Source of the DNA: Thermoleophilia bacterium
GTDB taxonomy: Bacteria; Actinomycetota; Thermoleophilia; RBG-16-64-13
Assembly: GCA_027493445.1 (NCBI GenBank)
Contig: JAOSKU010000001.1
Location: 3,859,845 to 3,923,844, forward strand
Direction: 5' to 3'
Length of the DNA: 64,000 nucleotides
Shown here: piece by piece, positions 1 through 8,521 of the stretch
Layout of the letters: every line of letters begins with the position of its first letter
Numbering within the stretch: position 1 is the stretch's first letter
Translations under genes and position numbers: made by a program
The notes under the pieces: model-generated
What the model was told of the DNA's origin: nothing
Seen by the model: only the letters and a program-made list of their open reading frames with translations
Database searches by the model: none

Positions 1-831
1 GCCGTAGGCCAGAGCGGCGACCGGCGCCATCGATGGGCCCGAACCGACGCTGTAGATGGGGCGGTCGATCATCTCGCTCGGTCGCCACGATCCCCCGAAG
101 GAAGTCGAGATGAGCAGATTGCCTTCGAAGCCCGCCTGGGCCAGGTCCTGTTGCAGCGTGGCCAGGAACTCCTGCACCATCGGTTTGAGCGAGGCGTCAA
201 TGGCTGTCGACGAGGCCCGTCTGTACTCCCGGACGATGGGGTTCAGCTGATGAGACAGGGTATAAAGGATACCGGGAGCGTGTTGGTCAAGCAGCTCGCC
301 GATGCGCAGTTCGTGCGACGGGTTGACCGTCGACCAGATCAGGCAGACCCCAACGGCCTGACAGCCGGTCGTCTTCGCCCCCTCGATGGCTGACAGCACC
401 GAGGATTCGTCCAGGGGGATGAAGGCGGTTCCCTCTACGTCCATGCGTTCCCGGATCTCGAACGTGAGGTGACGAGGCACATACGGCGGTGGGTACGGGA
501 TCTGACGAAATGGGTCGAGCTTGCCTCCCTCGCGCATCAGGAGGATGTCGGGAAAGCCCTCAGTGGTGAAGAAGGCGGTCCGAGCGGTCTTGCCCTCGAC
601 GATGGCGTTGGTCGCCCTGGTGGTCCCGTACTTGAGCTCGGATGCCCTGCTCAGCAGATCGCGCAGGGTGAGGCCGAGCTTCTCGCCTATGTCGGTCAGA
701 GCTGAGGCGATGGCCTCGAACGCCCTATCTGGGATCGAGAGCGCCTTGCCGATGTGCAGCTGACCGTCGTCATCAGAGACCACCACGTCTGTGAAGGTGC
801 CTCCGGTGTCGACGGATATGCGGAACGGCAT
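1..831 (-). CDS. hyuA: Hydantoinase A / oxoprolinase family protein (3' end outside window)
   Basis: This is the N-terminal 277 residues of a hydantoinase/oxoprolinase subunit A. These enzymes cleave hydantoin- or 5-oxoproline-type cyclic amides with ATP, usually together with a B subunit. The N-terminus has the family's phosphate-binding signature DTGGTFTDVV at residues 8-17, followed by KYGTTRATNAIVEGK near residue 70, typical of HyuA. The ATG at 829-831 follows an AAGGAGAG ribosome site. The gene continues off the left edge, so the C-terminal domains are unseen. It is last in a leftward run behind two ABC permeases, a binding protein, an SDR and a PreA-like enzyme, which suggests the imported substrate is a cyclic amide or ureide. 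No B subunit lies in the window. Family assignment is firm; the substrate is inferred. Confidence 0.9.
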   Translation of the reverse strand, partial: MPFRISVDTGGTFTDVVVSDDDGQLHIGKALSIPDRAFEAIASALTDIGEKLGLTLRDLLSRASELKYGTTRATNAIVEGKTARTAFFTTEGFPDILLMREGGKLDPFRQIPYPPPYVPRHLTFEIRERMDVEGTAFIPLDESSVLSAIEGAKTTGCQAVGVCLIWSTVNPSHELRIGELLDQHAPGILYTLSHQLNPIVREYRRASSTAIDASLKPMVQEFLATLQQDLAQAGFEGNLLISTSFGGSWRPSEMIDRPIYSVGSGPSMAPVAALAYG

Positions 832-855
832 CTGGCTCTCCTTTTTCGGTGGACG

Positions 856-1764
856 TCAGACAGTTGTGTGAAGTGCACGGCCCAGCTCGTCGGGCAGCTC
901 CTCCTGGGTAGAAGCCCTCATCGAAAGGCGCCGGCGCTGCCTCTCGATCACCACCAGATAGACGCCCACGAGCAGAAAAGAGGCGAGTGCAATGATGGAG
1001 CCCAGCGCGTAGACAACCGGGGTGACCCGCACGGTGGTCACGGCCAGGAGCTCCTGTGGGAGGCTCGTGCTGTGACCCATGACCAGACTACTGCGCTGCA
1101 CTTCGTCGAAGGACAGGGTGAAACCGAAGAGGAAGGACCCCAAGACCGCTGGGCTCAGAATCGGCAGTGTTATGGTGCGAAATACGCGCCAGGGTGAGGC
1201 CCCGAGGGTGGCGGCCGCCTCCTCGATCGAATGATCGAAGCGGTTCAGAAACACCAGGAAGACGAGGAAGCCGAAGGGCATAGCCCAGGCCACGTGCACC
1301 AGGAGGCCGGTGGTGGCCCAGTGGGCGCCGAATCCCATCTGATCGGTGAAGAGTCGCAAGCCCAGGCCGAGTATCACGCCGGGGGTCACCAAGCCCAGCA
1401 GCAGCAGATAGAAGAGGGCCCCCCGTCCGTGGAAGCGCTTGCGAAAGGCAAGGGCCGCCATGAGTGCGAGGACGGTCGCAACGACCGCAGTCAAGATGGC
1501 AAGGGCGAGCGACAGCACTAGCGGTGGTCCGTAGTTGGTCAGTGGCTCCCCCGAAATGGTGAACAATGAGTAATCACTCGGATTGAGAAGCTTCTGGTAG
1601 CTGATGGTCGACCACCCCTCGGGCGGGAACACCGAGATGTTCTGCAGCCCGAAAGAGAGGCGCAGCATGATCAAGAACGGGGCATAGAGCACGAGCAGGA
1701 TCAGCATGAAGAGCGTGCCAGAAGCCCATTTGTACACATGTTGACCGCGGGTGAGAGTAGCCAT
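856..1764 (-). CDS. ABC transporter permease, PotC-like (spermidine/putrescine type)
   Basis: A 302-residue inner-membrane permease with about six hydrophobic segments, the first at residues 16-38. The cytoplasmic EAA loop reads EEAAATLGASPWRVFRTITLP around residues 180-200 and contacts the ATPase subunits. It pairs with the second permease just upstream and the solute-binding protein before that. It belongs to the polyamine/opine/thiamine superfamily of permeases. It ends 24 bases before the hyuA start and starts 8 bases after the previous gene's stop, so one transcript is likely. The polyamine label is only the family's; hydantoinase and PreA neighbours make another N-containing ligand plausible. 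Confidence 0.9.
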   Translation of the reverse strand: MATLTRGQHVYKWASGTLFMLILLVLYAPFLIMLRLSFGLQNISVFPPEGWSTISYQKLLNPSDYSLFTISGEPLTNYGPPLVLSLALAILTAVVATVLALMAALAFRKRFHGRGALFYLLLLGLVTPGVILGLGLRLFTDQMGFGAHWATTGLLVHVAWAMPFGFLVFLVFLNRFDHSIEEAAATLGASPWRVFRTITLPILSPAVLGSFLFGFTLSFDEVQRSSLVMGHSTSLPQELLAVTTVRVTPVVYALGSIIALASFLLVGVYLVVIERQRRRLSMRASTQEELPDELGRALHTTV

Positions 1765-1772
1765 GCCGGACC

Positions 1773-2717
1773 TCAGAGCTCACGCCGTAGGTTGTGGAAC
1801 TTCATGAATAGCCCGAGTACCAGGAAGACCATGACTATCAGGAGAACGCCGAGAGCGGAGGCCGCCGGCCACTGGCCGTACCCGGCGTACGCCTTGACCG
1901 TCCCGGCCAGCGCCGGGTGAGTGCCACCGCCAATGAGCCGCTCAGTGGCGTAGTCGCCGAACAGGAAGATCGCGGCGAAGAACGAACCGGCAACAAGCCC
2001 CCCCTTGGCCAAAGGCAACTCGACCGTCCAGAAAGCCTTCCAGGGAGTAGCGCCCAAGCTTCGCGCGGCCGCGACCACATCTGGGGAGATCGTGCCGAAG
2101 GCCCAATAGACGGGACCGATCACGAACACCACGTAGAGCGAGACCATGGCGAACATCATGACCCCCTGGTTGAACAAAAAGGCGCTGGAGGGCTCGTTGA
2201 TGATGCCCAGGCGCACCAGCGTCCAGTTGAGCACGCCACGCTCCCCAAGCAGCGGCTGCCAGGTTACGATCCGTATGATGTAGCTCGTCCAGAAGGGCAA
2301 GATGGCCAGCATCAGGAGCAGGGCCTGGGTTCTAGGTTTCTTGACGAACCGCGAGAGGAAGTAACCGGCGGTTAGCCCCAGCGCGGCAACGATCACCAGT
2401 ACCACCCCGGTGGTCCAGAGCGTTCGAAATACGAGTGTCCACGTTATCCCCTGGCTGAGGGCGGTGGTCCAGTTCTCGATGGTGAGGGCGGGCTCCAGGA
2501 GCCCGCCCTTCATCCGCCTGAAACTGACCCAGACAATCATGGCCACGGGTACCAAGACCGCGAACAGAACCCAGAGAACCGCAGGGGTCAGGAGCAGGAC
2601 GTGATGCCACTCGCGTCGCTGCTTCGCCGCGCGCTCCTGGATGCCGCTCATCGGCCGATCGACAGCCCGCGGCAGCGCGTCCACCTGATTGTGCCCTGCG
2701 GTCGTCTGGTCATCCAT
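1773..2717 (-). CDS. ABC transporter permease, PotB-like
   Basis: A 314-residue permease forming the other half of the membrane channel. After a roughly 40-residue hydrophilic N-terminus comes a hydrophobic segment (HVLLLTPAVLWVLFAVLVPV) and further segments. An EAA loop (VAAARSLGATPWKAFWTVELP) lies in the second half. The open frame reaches back to 2786, but that would overlap the binding-protein gene, which stops at 2752. The ATG at 2715-2717 behind a weak GGGGTAAG sequence is therefore preferred; an internal ATG at 2651 is also possible. Length and loop match PotB-type permeases. Confidence 0.87.
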   Translation of the reverse strand: MDDQTTAGHNQVDALPRAVDRPMSGIQERAAKQRREWHHVLLLTPAVLWVLFAVLVPVAMIVWVSFRRMKGGLLEPALTIENWTTALSQGITWTLVFRTLWTTGVVLVIVAALGLTAGYFLSRFVKKPRTQALLLMLAILPFWTSYIIRIVTWQPLLGERGVLNWTLVRLGIINEPSSAFLFNQGVMMFAMVSLYVVFVIGPVYWAFGTISPDVVAAARSLGATPWKAFWTVELPLAKGGLVAGSFFAAIFLFGDYATERLIGGGTHPALAGTVKAYAGYGQWPAASALGVLLIVMVFLVLGLFMKFHNLRREL

Positions 2718-2751
2718 CTGCTTACCCCGGTTAGGACCCGCCGCCGGCCGG

Positions 2752-4083
2752 TTAGCTGGCGACGAACTGAGTCCAAAGGCCGGCATACCTCTCGTACTCG
2801 TCCGGATAGCTCTGCCAGTCAGCCACGTGAGGGAGCCGTTCGTCCAGAGAAGGCCGTTCTTCGGGCTTGGCGCCCTGATACCAATAATCCCAGTCGTTGA
2901 TGCCGTCGACGGTTGTGCTTTGTGCCTCCAGGATTGGCTTGCAGGTGTCTGGACGGGGCGAGTAGTAGCCCTGGACCCCCAAGATCGAGCCCGGGATGCC
3001 GCTTTCGAGGTACCAGTTGATGAACTTCGTGGCGGCCTCGTAGTTCTTGGTCTCGGCGGAGATGGTTGCTCCTTGGATCCAGCCGTTGCTGCCTTCAGCC
3101 GGGTCGTTCACGAAGCGAACATTGGCACCGGCTTTGTTGGCGGCGGCACAGGCGCTGGCCCAGAAGTCACCCACCACGATCTCGCCGGCCGTGAGCAGGC
3201 CCACCAGCTGCCCGAAATCGCTCCAGAATAGACGGAACTGTCCCTTGGCCTTGTGTTCGCCCAGGAACTGGAAGCAGATGTCGAGGTCCTCCGGTGTGAG
3301 ATTGTTGAGGGCTCCCGTGAAGGAGTACTGATTGGTGCCCTGCAGGTAAGTGGCGATCTTCATGACCGAAGTAATCGGTTCGTTCAGAAGGGTGGACTTG
3401 CCCTTGTTGCCTGGATCGAAGATGGCGCCGTAGGACGTGACGTCACCAGCGGTCTTATCCACCACATAGCCGAACGCGTCGAACCCGAACCACGTTGGCA
3501 CGCCGATGAACTCGTCATACTTCTCGCTCTGCACTGCCTGGCTGGTGTACGTACCCGCGATAGGCCACCCGGACTTGTCGCTGTACCCCGGAACCCCCGG
3601 TGTTCGGAAGAGATCGATCACCTGATCGTTCCAGGCGGGGATGTCAGCCACAGCGATGGGACGGAGGGTGGCGGCCAGAGCGCCGTTCTGCGAGAAGTTG
3701 ACCTGGTTGATGTCGAACTGCTTGTAGTTCTGCAGCCAGAAGGTCAGCTGGTTGCCGAGTCCGTCGGCCCGGCCGTTCACCTTGAAGCCCAGAGCCTCTT
3801 CGGCGGCTGTCAGGATGCGGGGATCTTCTGTCAGGCTTAGACCGATCTCACTGATTGGCCCCAGGGTAGCGTCTGCGCCGGCCTGGGTAGCGCCGCTGCC
3901 GCCTGCGCTCGTGGTAGTTGCCGTCCCGTCGGACCCACACCCCGCGAGCCCGGCGCCGGCCACGCCGCCCAAGGCCACACCAGCGGCCACCTTGAGACCT
4001 CCAGTCAGGAACGACCTGCGGGTACATGCCCGGTCGGCGGCCGCTCTGATCTGTGCCATCTTCTCGAAGTCAAGAGCCATCAT
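2752..4083 (-). CDS. Extracellular solute-binding lipoprotein, polyamine/spermidine type
   Basis: A 443-residue periplasmic-type binding protein that should deliver substrate to the two permeases downstream. The N-terminus has a twin-arginine-like stretch (CTRRSFLTGGLKVAAG) and then a lipobox LAGC near residue 49, so it is probably exported by Tat and lipid-anchored. The mature part resembles family 1/PotD-type proteins, with a conserved IQGATISAETKN region near the C-terminal hinge. Two ATGs are adjacent; the first (4081-4083) sits behind a strong GGGGGAG site. It heads the transporter part of the leftward operon. The ligand cannot be read from the sequence. Confidence 0.9.
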   Translation of the reverse strand: MMALDFEKMAQIRAAADRACTRRSFLTGGLKVAAGVALGGVAGAGLAGCGSDGTATTTSAGGSGATQAGADATLGPISEIGLSLTEDPRILTAAEEALGFKVNGRADGLGNQLTFWLQNYKQFDINQVNFSQNGALAATLRPIAVADIPAWNDQVIDLFRTPGVPGYSDKSGWPIAGTYTSQAVQSEKYDEFIGVPTWFGFDAFGYVVDKTAGDVTSYGAIFDPGNKGKSTLLNEPITSVMKIATYLQGTNQYSFTGALNNLTPEDLDICFQFLGEHKAKGQFRLFWSDFGQLVGLLTAGEIVVGDFWASACAAANKAGANVRFVNDPAEGSNGWIQGATISAETKNYEAATKFINWYLESGIPGSILGVQGYYSPRPDTCKPILEAQSTTVDGINDWDYWYQGAKPEERPSLDERLPHVADWQSYPDEYERYAGLWTQFVAS

Positions 4084-4199
4084 TCTCCCCCTACTCTATG
4101 TCTTGGTTAACCTTTGCGCCTCTATCAAAACAGCGGGAACGGGTCGCGGGCGGCCCCTCCCCCTGATGCTGCCATGGCGTTCCCACGTGTCCCAAGTTG

Positions 4200-4954
4200 T
4201 CACCAGGCGGCCCAGCCACCGTCGACCAGCAGGTTGATCCCGTGCACCGAGTTCGCGTCGTCAGACGCCAGGAAGAGGGCCGCGCCCGCGAGCTCCTCCG
4301 GTTCAAGGTGGCCCACACCGCAGGGAGTCAATTCGGCATTCCGAGCGTCGTAGCCTTCGATCGCACGGAGATCGGCGTTCATGTCGGTCTTTACGTTGCC
4401 CGGCGCCACAGCGTTCACGTTGATCCCGCACTGCGCCAGCTCCAGGCACAAGGCTTTGGTCATCGTGACGAGACCGCCCTTGGAAGCGCAGTAGGCGGCC
4501 GAATTGGGGAATCCCCCACCCCCGCGATCGAGGTCACGTTGATGATCTTGCCCCGGCGCTTCTCTTTCATGTGAGGAACCAAGGCCTGCGTCAAGAAGAA
4601 GGCGCCCTTCAAGTTCAGGTTCAACTGTGAATCCCAAATATCTTCGGTGGTCTCTTCGATGCTGCGAGCCGAGAAGACTCCCGCATTATTGACCAGGATG
4701 TCGACGGCCCCGAACGTGTCCAGGACCTCGGCTGCCAACCTCTTGCACTCGTGAATCCTAGTGAGATCGGCCTGAAACCCCTTCGCCATGCCGCCGTTAG
4801 ACACGATTTCCTGTGCCACGCGATCTGCGGCGGCCTGGCTCTCACGTGCCACCACAGCGACGGTCGCTCCCTCGGCGGCAAAGCGGCGGGCGATGCACGA
4901 GCCGATGCCTCTTGAGGCACCGGTCACCACTGCCACACGATCCTTCAGCTTCAC
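4200..4954 (-). CDS. SDR-family oxidoreductase, frameshifted
   Basis: A short-chain dehydrogenase of about 250 residues split over two frames. The N-terminal part carries the NAD(P) motif TGASRGIG and the NNAG motif. The C-terminal part carries the catalytic YCASKGG (Tyr-x3-Lys) and the PGNVKTDM region. The frames join at two adjacent C5 runs on the plus strand (4513-4523): adding one base restores SIAGVGGFPNSAAYCASK. Because both halves retain all family motifs, a sequencing indel is more likely than decay. The GTG start (4952-4954) follows GAGGGGTG. It lies between the binding protein and the PreA-like gene, so it probably oxidises or reduces an intermediate of the same pathway. Confidence 0.85.
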
Positions 4955-5000
4955 AACGCACCCCTCAATCGGCGTCCCCCTGTATCAACAAGAAACTCGC

Positions 5001-6266
5001 CTACCAATTGATCCAATCGGGATCGACCGCTCCGACTCCGCTCCATACAGTCCGCTTCGTGCTGGTTTCGATGATGCTGATGGTGTTCTTGGGGCAAAGG
5101 CCACTGCAGAAGCCGCACCCAATACACCTTTCGTCGATGACCGTGCAGATCGATTCTGCAGCGTTGCACTCAATCGCATCGTGGATGCAGGCTGTTGCAC
5201 ATTGCCCGCAGAAGTTGCAGCCTTCAATAGCAACTTGGGCTACAATTGGCGAAGGGTACTGCATTACTTCTTCATGAGGAACGTCTTTGTAGTCTTTGAG
5301 GTTGTTTAAGACATTTCCACGGAATGATTCGATGCTTTCGTATCCCTTGGTATCCATGAAGCGTTTGATACCTTCAAGAATATCAATGAATACTTGCTCG
5401 CCTTTGAAGTAGACCGAGGAAACCATCTGAACGGTGGGACAGCCCAGCAGTATGTATTGGATTGCATCACCGGCCTTCCATATGCCACCGCACCCCGAAA
5501 CTTCAAGATCGCAGGCCTGCTTGATCTGTGCGACTTTCCAGTGACCCCACCATTTCAGAGATGGGCCCGGAATGTATCCCACGTAGGTGTTAGGTCCGTA
5601 TATCTCCTCGTTTTCCCAGTCGACGTGAAAACCGGCCGGGCAATTGACCGCCGTGCAGAAGTCCGCGCCGCCCTCCGTCTGGGCAGCAACCGCCACTCGA
5701 TCCAGCCGGCGGATGGTGGGAGACAGCTTGATGCCCACCGGAACGCTGACGGCCGCCTTCACGGCTTTGGTCAGGGTGGCCGTGATCTCCGGCGACTCAC
5801 CGAGTTCGATCTCGTCATAGCTCTCCGACTCGCCCGGCGCCAGCGGACAGCCAAGGTCCAGCTCGATGGCCTCCGCCCCCGCGGCCTCGACGAGCTGCGC
5901 CAACTCGGCCCAATCGTCGAGATCAACCCCCCGACCGACGATGCTCTGGATCCATCGGGCGTCGTGATGCTCGCAGAGCTCCTTGAAGCGCGGGGCCACC
6001 TCCTTGGCCCACTGGGCCGGTGTGTAGTGGCTTAGGAGCTCCGCTTCGACCATGGCTCCGCGCAAACCATATTTCGACAGGGTGTAGAAGGTCGGCCTGA
6101 TCGAACTCCGCAGTTTGGGATCGGTAGTGATGGACTTCGCGAGGATGCCGCCGGCGCCGGCCTTCAGCCACTTCTCTACGGGGTAGACCCACTCGGTGAT
6201 GCCTGCGCACCCCGCCAGCAGTGGATTCTTGAACGTCAGCCCGACCATGCTGGTCTCTAGCGACAT
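5001..6266 (-). CDS. preA: PreA-like dihydropyrimidine dehydrogenase / dihydroorotate dehydrogenase-fold protein with C-terminal ferredoxin
   Basis: A 421-residue flavoprotein with a DHODH-like barrel (residues 1-350) followed by two [4Fe-4S] motifs, CNFCGQCATAC and CIGCGFCSGLCP, at residues 365-410. This layout matches PreA, the catalytic subunit of NAD-dependent dihydropyrimidine dehydrogenase, which reduces uracil and thymine or runs in reverse. The region where PreA has its catalytic Cys reads ELDLGCPLAPG rather than the usual NFSCPH, so the substrate may differ from uracil. No PreT-like partner is in the window. The ATG at 6264-6266 follows GGGGGAGGA; longer upstream open frame lacks a site. 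It is the first leftward gene, divergent from the IclR regulator. Confidence 0.85.
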   Translation of the reverse strand: MSLETSMVGLTFKNPLLAGCAGITEWVYPVEKWLKAGAGGILAKSITTDPKLRSSIRPTFYTLSKYGLRGAMVEAELLSHYTPAQWAKEVAPRFKELCEHHDARWIQSIVGRGVDLDDWAELAQLVEAAGAEAIELDLGCPLAPGESESYDEIELGESPEITATLTKAVKAAVSVPVGIKLSPTIRRLDRVAVAAQTEGGADFCTAVNCPAGFHVDWENEEIYGPNTYVGYIPGPSLKWWGHWKVAQIKQACDLEVSGCGGIWKAGDAIQYILLGCPTVQMVSSVYFKGEQVFIDILEGIKRFMDTKGYESIESFRGNVLNNLKDYKDVPHEEVMQYPSPIVAQVAIEGCNFCGQCATACIHDAIECNAAESICTVIDERCIGCGFCSGLCPKNTISIIETSTKRTVWSGVGAVDPDWINW

Positions 6267-6435
6267 GTGTCCTCCCCCTATTGCCCGCGCGGTAGACGGG
6301 GAGACGCTATCACCAGTCGATATCTTTGTCCAGAGAGTAAGTGAAGCATTCTGCCTGGTGGACGCGCTGTCCTCTGCATGATAATGTGATGCCGCTGAGC
6401 GGTGGCCCAGAACTTCTCCAGACGGGACGCGACAA
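6267..6435. promoter_or_regulatory. Divergent control region of the catabolic island
   Basis: These 169 bases separate the leftward PreA-led operon from the rightward IclR gene and should hold promoters for both. IclR proteins usually bind such divergent regions near their own gene. An AT-richer patch around 6377-6390 contains GATAAT (6380-6385), a possible -10, flanked by an imperfect GCAT-N9-ATGC inverted repeat. No convincing -35 was found at ideal spacing. Promoter assignment is inference; the divergent layout is observed. Confidence 0.4.
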
Positions 6436-7266
6436 GTGACGGCAAACAGACAGAAGACCGAAAAAGCTCCTGCGCTGCCAAAGAACGAGAACGTCAACGT
6501 CGTTGTCAAGGTCGTTGCCATACTGGACGCCTTGTCCACTCAGCGGGAGGCCACTGCCACTCAGCTTGCGGAGCAGCTCAGCGAGCCCCGAAGCTCCGTT
6601 TATCGACTGCTGGGCAGCATGCAGCGTATGGAACTTGTGGACGTCGGGAGTCACCGCGGCACTTACCGGTTGGGACTGAAGCTGCTTAAGCTAGGCAACG
6701 CGGTGGTGAATCAACTGGACCTGCATCGCATCGCCGCTCCGGTGATGGAAGACCTGCGGGATGCATTCGGCTTTACGACTTTCCTATTCGTGCGCCGTGG
6801 ACGAGAGGCCGTCTGCATCGAGCGTCTCGATGGGCTCAGAGTGACTGCTGTGACTCCGGGACTGGGCGGCTCGCTGGCACTTCATCTGGGGGCTGGTCCC
6901 AAATCAATCCTCGCCTTCTCTCCCCGCTCCGAGTGGACCAAGTACGCAGCCGAAGGTCCGGTGGAGACGTTCCTCGCTCGTACGCCGATCGACTTCCCCA
7001 CCCTGGCCGCCCAATTGGAGCGCTGCCGGGAGATCGGGTACTCGGTAATGGACGGCGACATGGAACCGGAGATCGCGGCCGTGGGAGCTCCCGTTTTGGA
7101 CCGCCGTGGAGTGCCGATCGGCTCGGTCTCGGTGAGCGATTTGAGGCGGGTGATCTTCGAGGCCGGCGACGCCCTGCCAAACCGAGTGCTGGCTGCAGGC
7201 AGGGAGATCTCTCGCCTGCTCGGCTATGACGGCGAGGCTCCGTGGACACGGCTGCAAACATCCTGA
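6436..7266 (+). CDS. IclR-family transcriptional regulator
   Basis: A 276-residue regulator. A winged helix-turn-helix occupies residues 20-85 (ATATQLAEQLSEPRSSVYRLL). The IclR effector-binding domain follows, with ERLDGLRVT, HLGAGPKSILA and GYSVMDGDMEPEIAAVGAPV. The start is GTG at 6436. It stands at the divergent junction of the island and heads the rightward genes for two ABC ATPases, an aminotransferase and a LarA-like protein, so local control of uptake and catabolism is likely. Members act as repressors or activators; which applies here cannot be told. Confidence 0.93.
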   Translation: MTANRQKTEKAPALPKNENVNVVVKVVAILDALSTQREATATQLAEQLSEPRSSVYRLLGSMQRMELVDVGSHRGTYRLGLKLLKLGNAVVNQLDLHRIAAPVMEDLRDAFGFTTFLFVRRGREAVCIERLDGLRVTAVTPGLGGSLALHLGAGPKSILAFSPRSEWTKYAAEGPVETFLARTPIDFPTLAAQLERCREIGYSVMDGDMEPEIAAVGAPVLDRRGVPIGSVSVSDLRRVIFEAGDALPNRVLAAGREISRLLGYDGEAPWTRLQTS

Positions 7267-7350
7267 CGGCTGAGGTTGGCGGCCATCGGCTGCCGCCGCA
7301 CCATTCGCTTCTTCAGCGGGGGCTGAACACGAATCCGAGGAGCGCATCTT

Positions 7351-8457
7351 GTGACCTACGACCTGGAGCTCTCGCATCTCTCGAAGGTGTTCGAAAACGG
7401 TACGGTGGCCGTCGACGACTTCAATCTGCAGGTATCCAAGGGTGAGTTCATAGCTTTTCTGGGCCCCTCGGGATGCGGCAAGACAACCACGCTCAGAATG
7501 ATCGGGGGATTCGAAGAACCCACTCAGGGCACCGTCACAATCGCGGGGCGCGTGGTCAATCACCTGCCACCGGAAGCCCGACCGACCTCCATGATCTTCC
7601 AGAACTACGCCCTCTTCCCGCACATGAACGTACGCCGAAATGTGGAGTACGGACTTCGGGTTCGGAAGGTGCCCCCGAAGGAACGCCGGTCCCGGGTGAA
7701 CGACATCCTCGAGAAGCTCGACCTGACCGCAATCGCTGATAGTTCACTCGACGGTCTGTCTGGCGGTCAGAGGCAGAGGGTGGCACTAGCCCGCGGCCTG
7801 GCAGTCGAACCGGACATACTGCTGCTGGATGAGCCCCTGGGTGCACTCAACGCCGAGTTGCGCAAGCGTATCCAGACGGAGCTGCGCTACCTACAGCGGA
7901 AGCTCGGCAATACCTTCATTTTCGTGACCCACGCCCAGTCGGAAGCCCTGGCCATGGCCGATCGCGTGGTGGTCATGAACCGGGGCCGGTTGGAGCAGGT
8001 TGCCGAGCCGGAGACACTCTACACCCAGCCGTGCACCGGTTTCGTGGCTCGTTTCATAGGCCGCAACTCCATTCTCCCCGGTTCCCTGGTGAGCTGTGAC
8101 GACGAAATCGCCACGGTCTTGACTGCCTTCGGCCATCTGCGCGGTCGGTTGATCGAGCAGGACCGCAGCGGCGGCCGCCAGGTCAACCTGGTGGTGCCCT
8201 CCGAAGTCATGGAGATCTACCCGGAATTGAGCAGCCGGGACCTTTCGCTGATGGCTCAGTATCAGGGGAACGTGGTTCCCGGCGTCGTCCGGGCGGAGAC
8301 GGTGGTGGGCTACCTGGTCGTCTACGAGGTTGGGGTGGGCGACGCGCTCACCATCGAGGTTGAGAGTCACGTCGACAAATATGGGACCGCCTTCCCCGCG
8401 GGCACGCCTGTCTGCGTGACTTGGCTCCCCGCCCACGGGCAGGTCGTGTCGGCGTAG
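7351..8457 (+). CDS. ABC transporter ATP-binding protein, PotA-like (first of a pair)
   Basis: A 368-residue ATPase for the polyamine-type importer encoded leftward. Visible motifs are Walker A GPSGCGKTT (about residue 37), Q-loop FQNYALFPH, signature LSGGQRQR, Walker B ILLLDEPLGALN and an intact switch histidine in FVTHAQSEAL. The C-terminal 120 residues form a TOBE-type regulatory domain. The D-loop ends in Asn instead of the usual Asp. The GTG start at 7351 is preceded by CCGAGGAGCG. A second, non-identical ATPase follows 64 bases downstream, so the importer may use a heterodimer. Confidence 0.93.
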   Translation: MTYDLELSHLSKVFENGTVAVDDFNLQVSKGEFIAFLGPSGCGKTTTLRMIGGFEEPTQGTVTIAGRVVNHLPPEARPTSMIFQNYALFPHMNVRRNVEYGLRVRKVPPKERRSRVNDILEKLDLTAIADSSLDGLSGGQRQRVALARGLAVEPDILLLDEPLGALNAELRKRIQTELRYLQRKLGNTFIFVTHAQSEALAMADRVVVMNRGRLEQVAEPETLYTQPCTGFVARFIGRNSILPGSLVSCDDEIATVLTAFGHLRGRLIEQDRSGGRQVNLVVPSEVMEIYPELSSRDLSLMAQYQGNVVPGVVRAETVVGYLVVYEVGVGDALTIEVESHVDKYGTAFPAGTPVCVTWLPAHGQVVSA

Positions 8458-8521
8458 GAGGCCTCGTTATTAGGCGAGAGCCTGGCCCGTCGAACTGAGC
8501 ACGTCACCAGAAGGGGGGAGC

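Noticed and set aside
4507..4530. Programmed frameshift in the SDR gene
   Set aside because: The runs are G/C, without a slippery heptamer or downstream structure, and similar indels occur in unrelated genes across the window.
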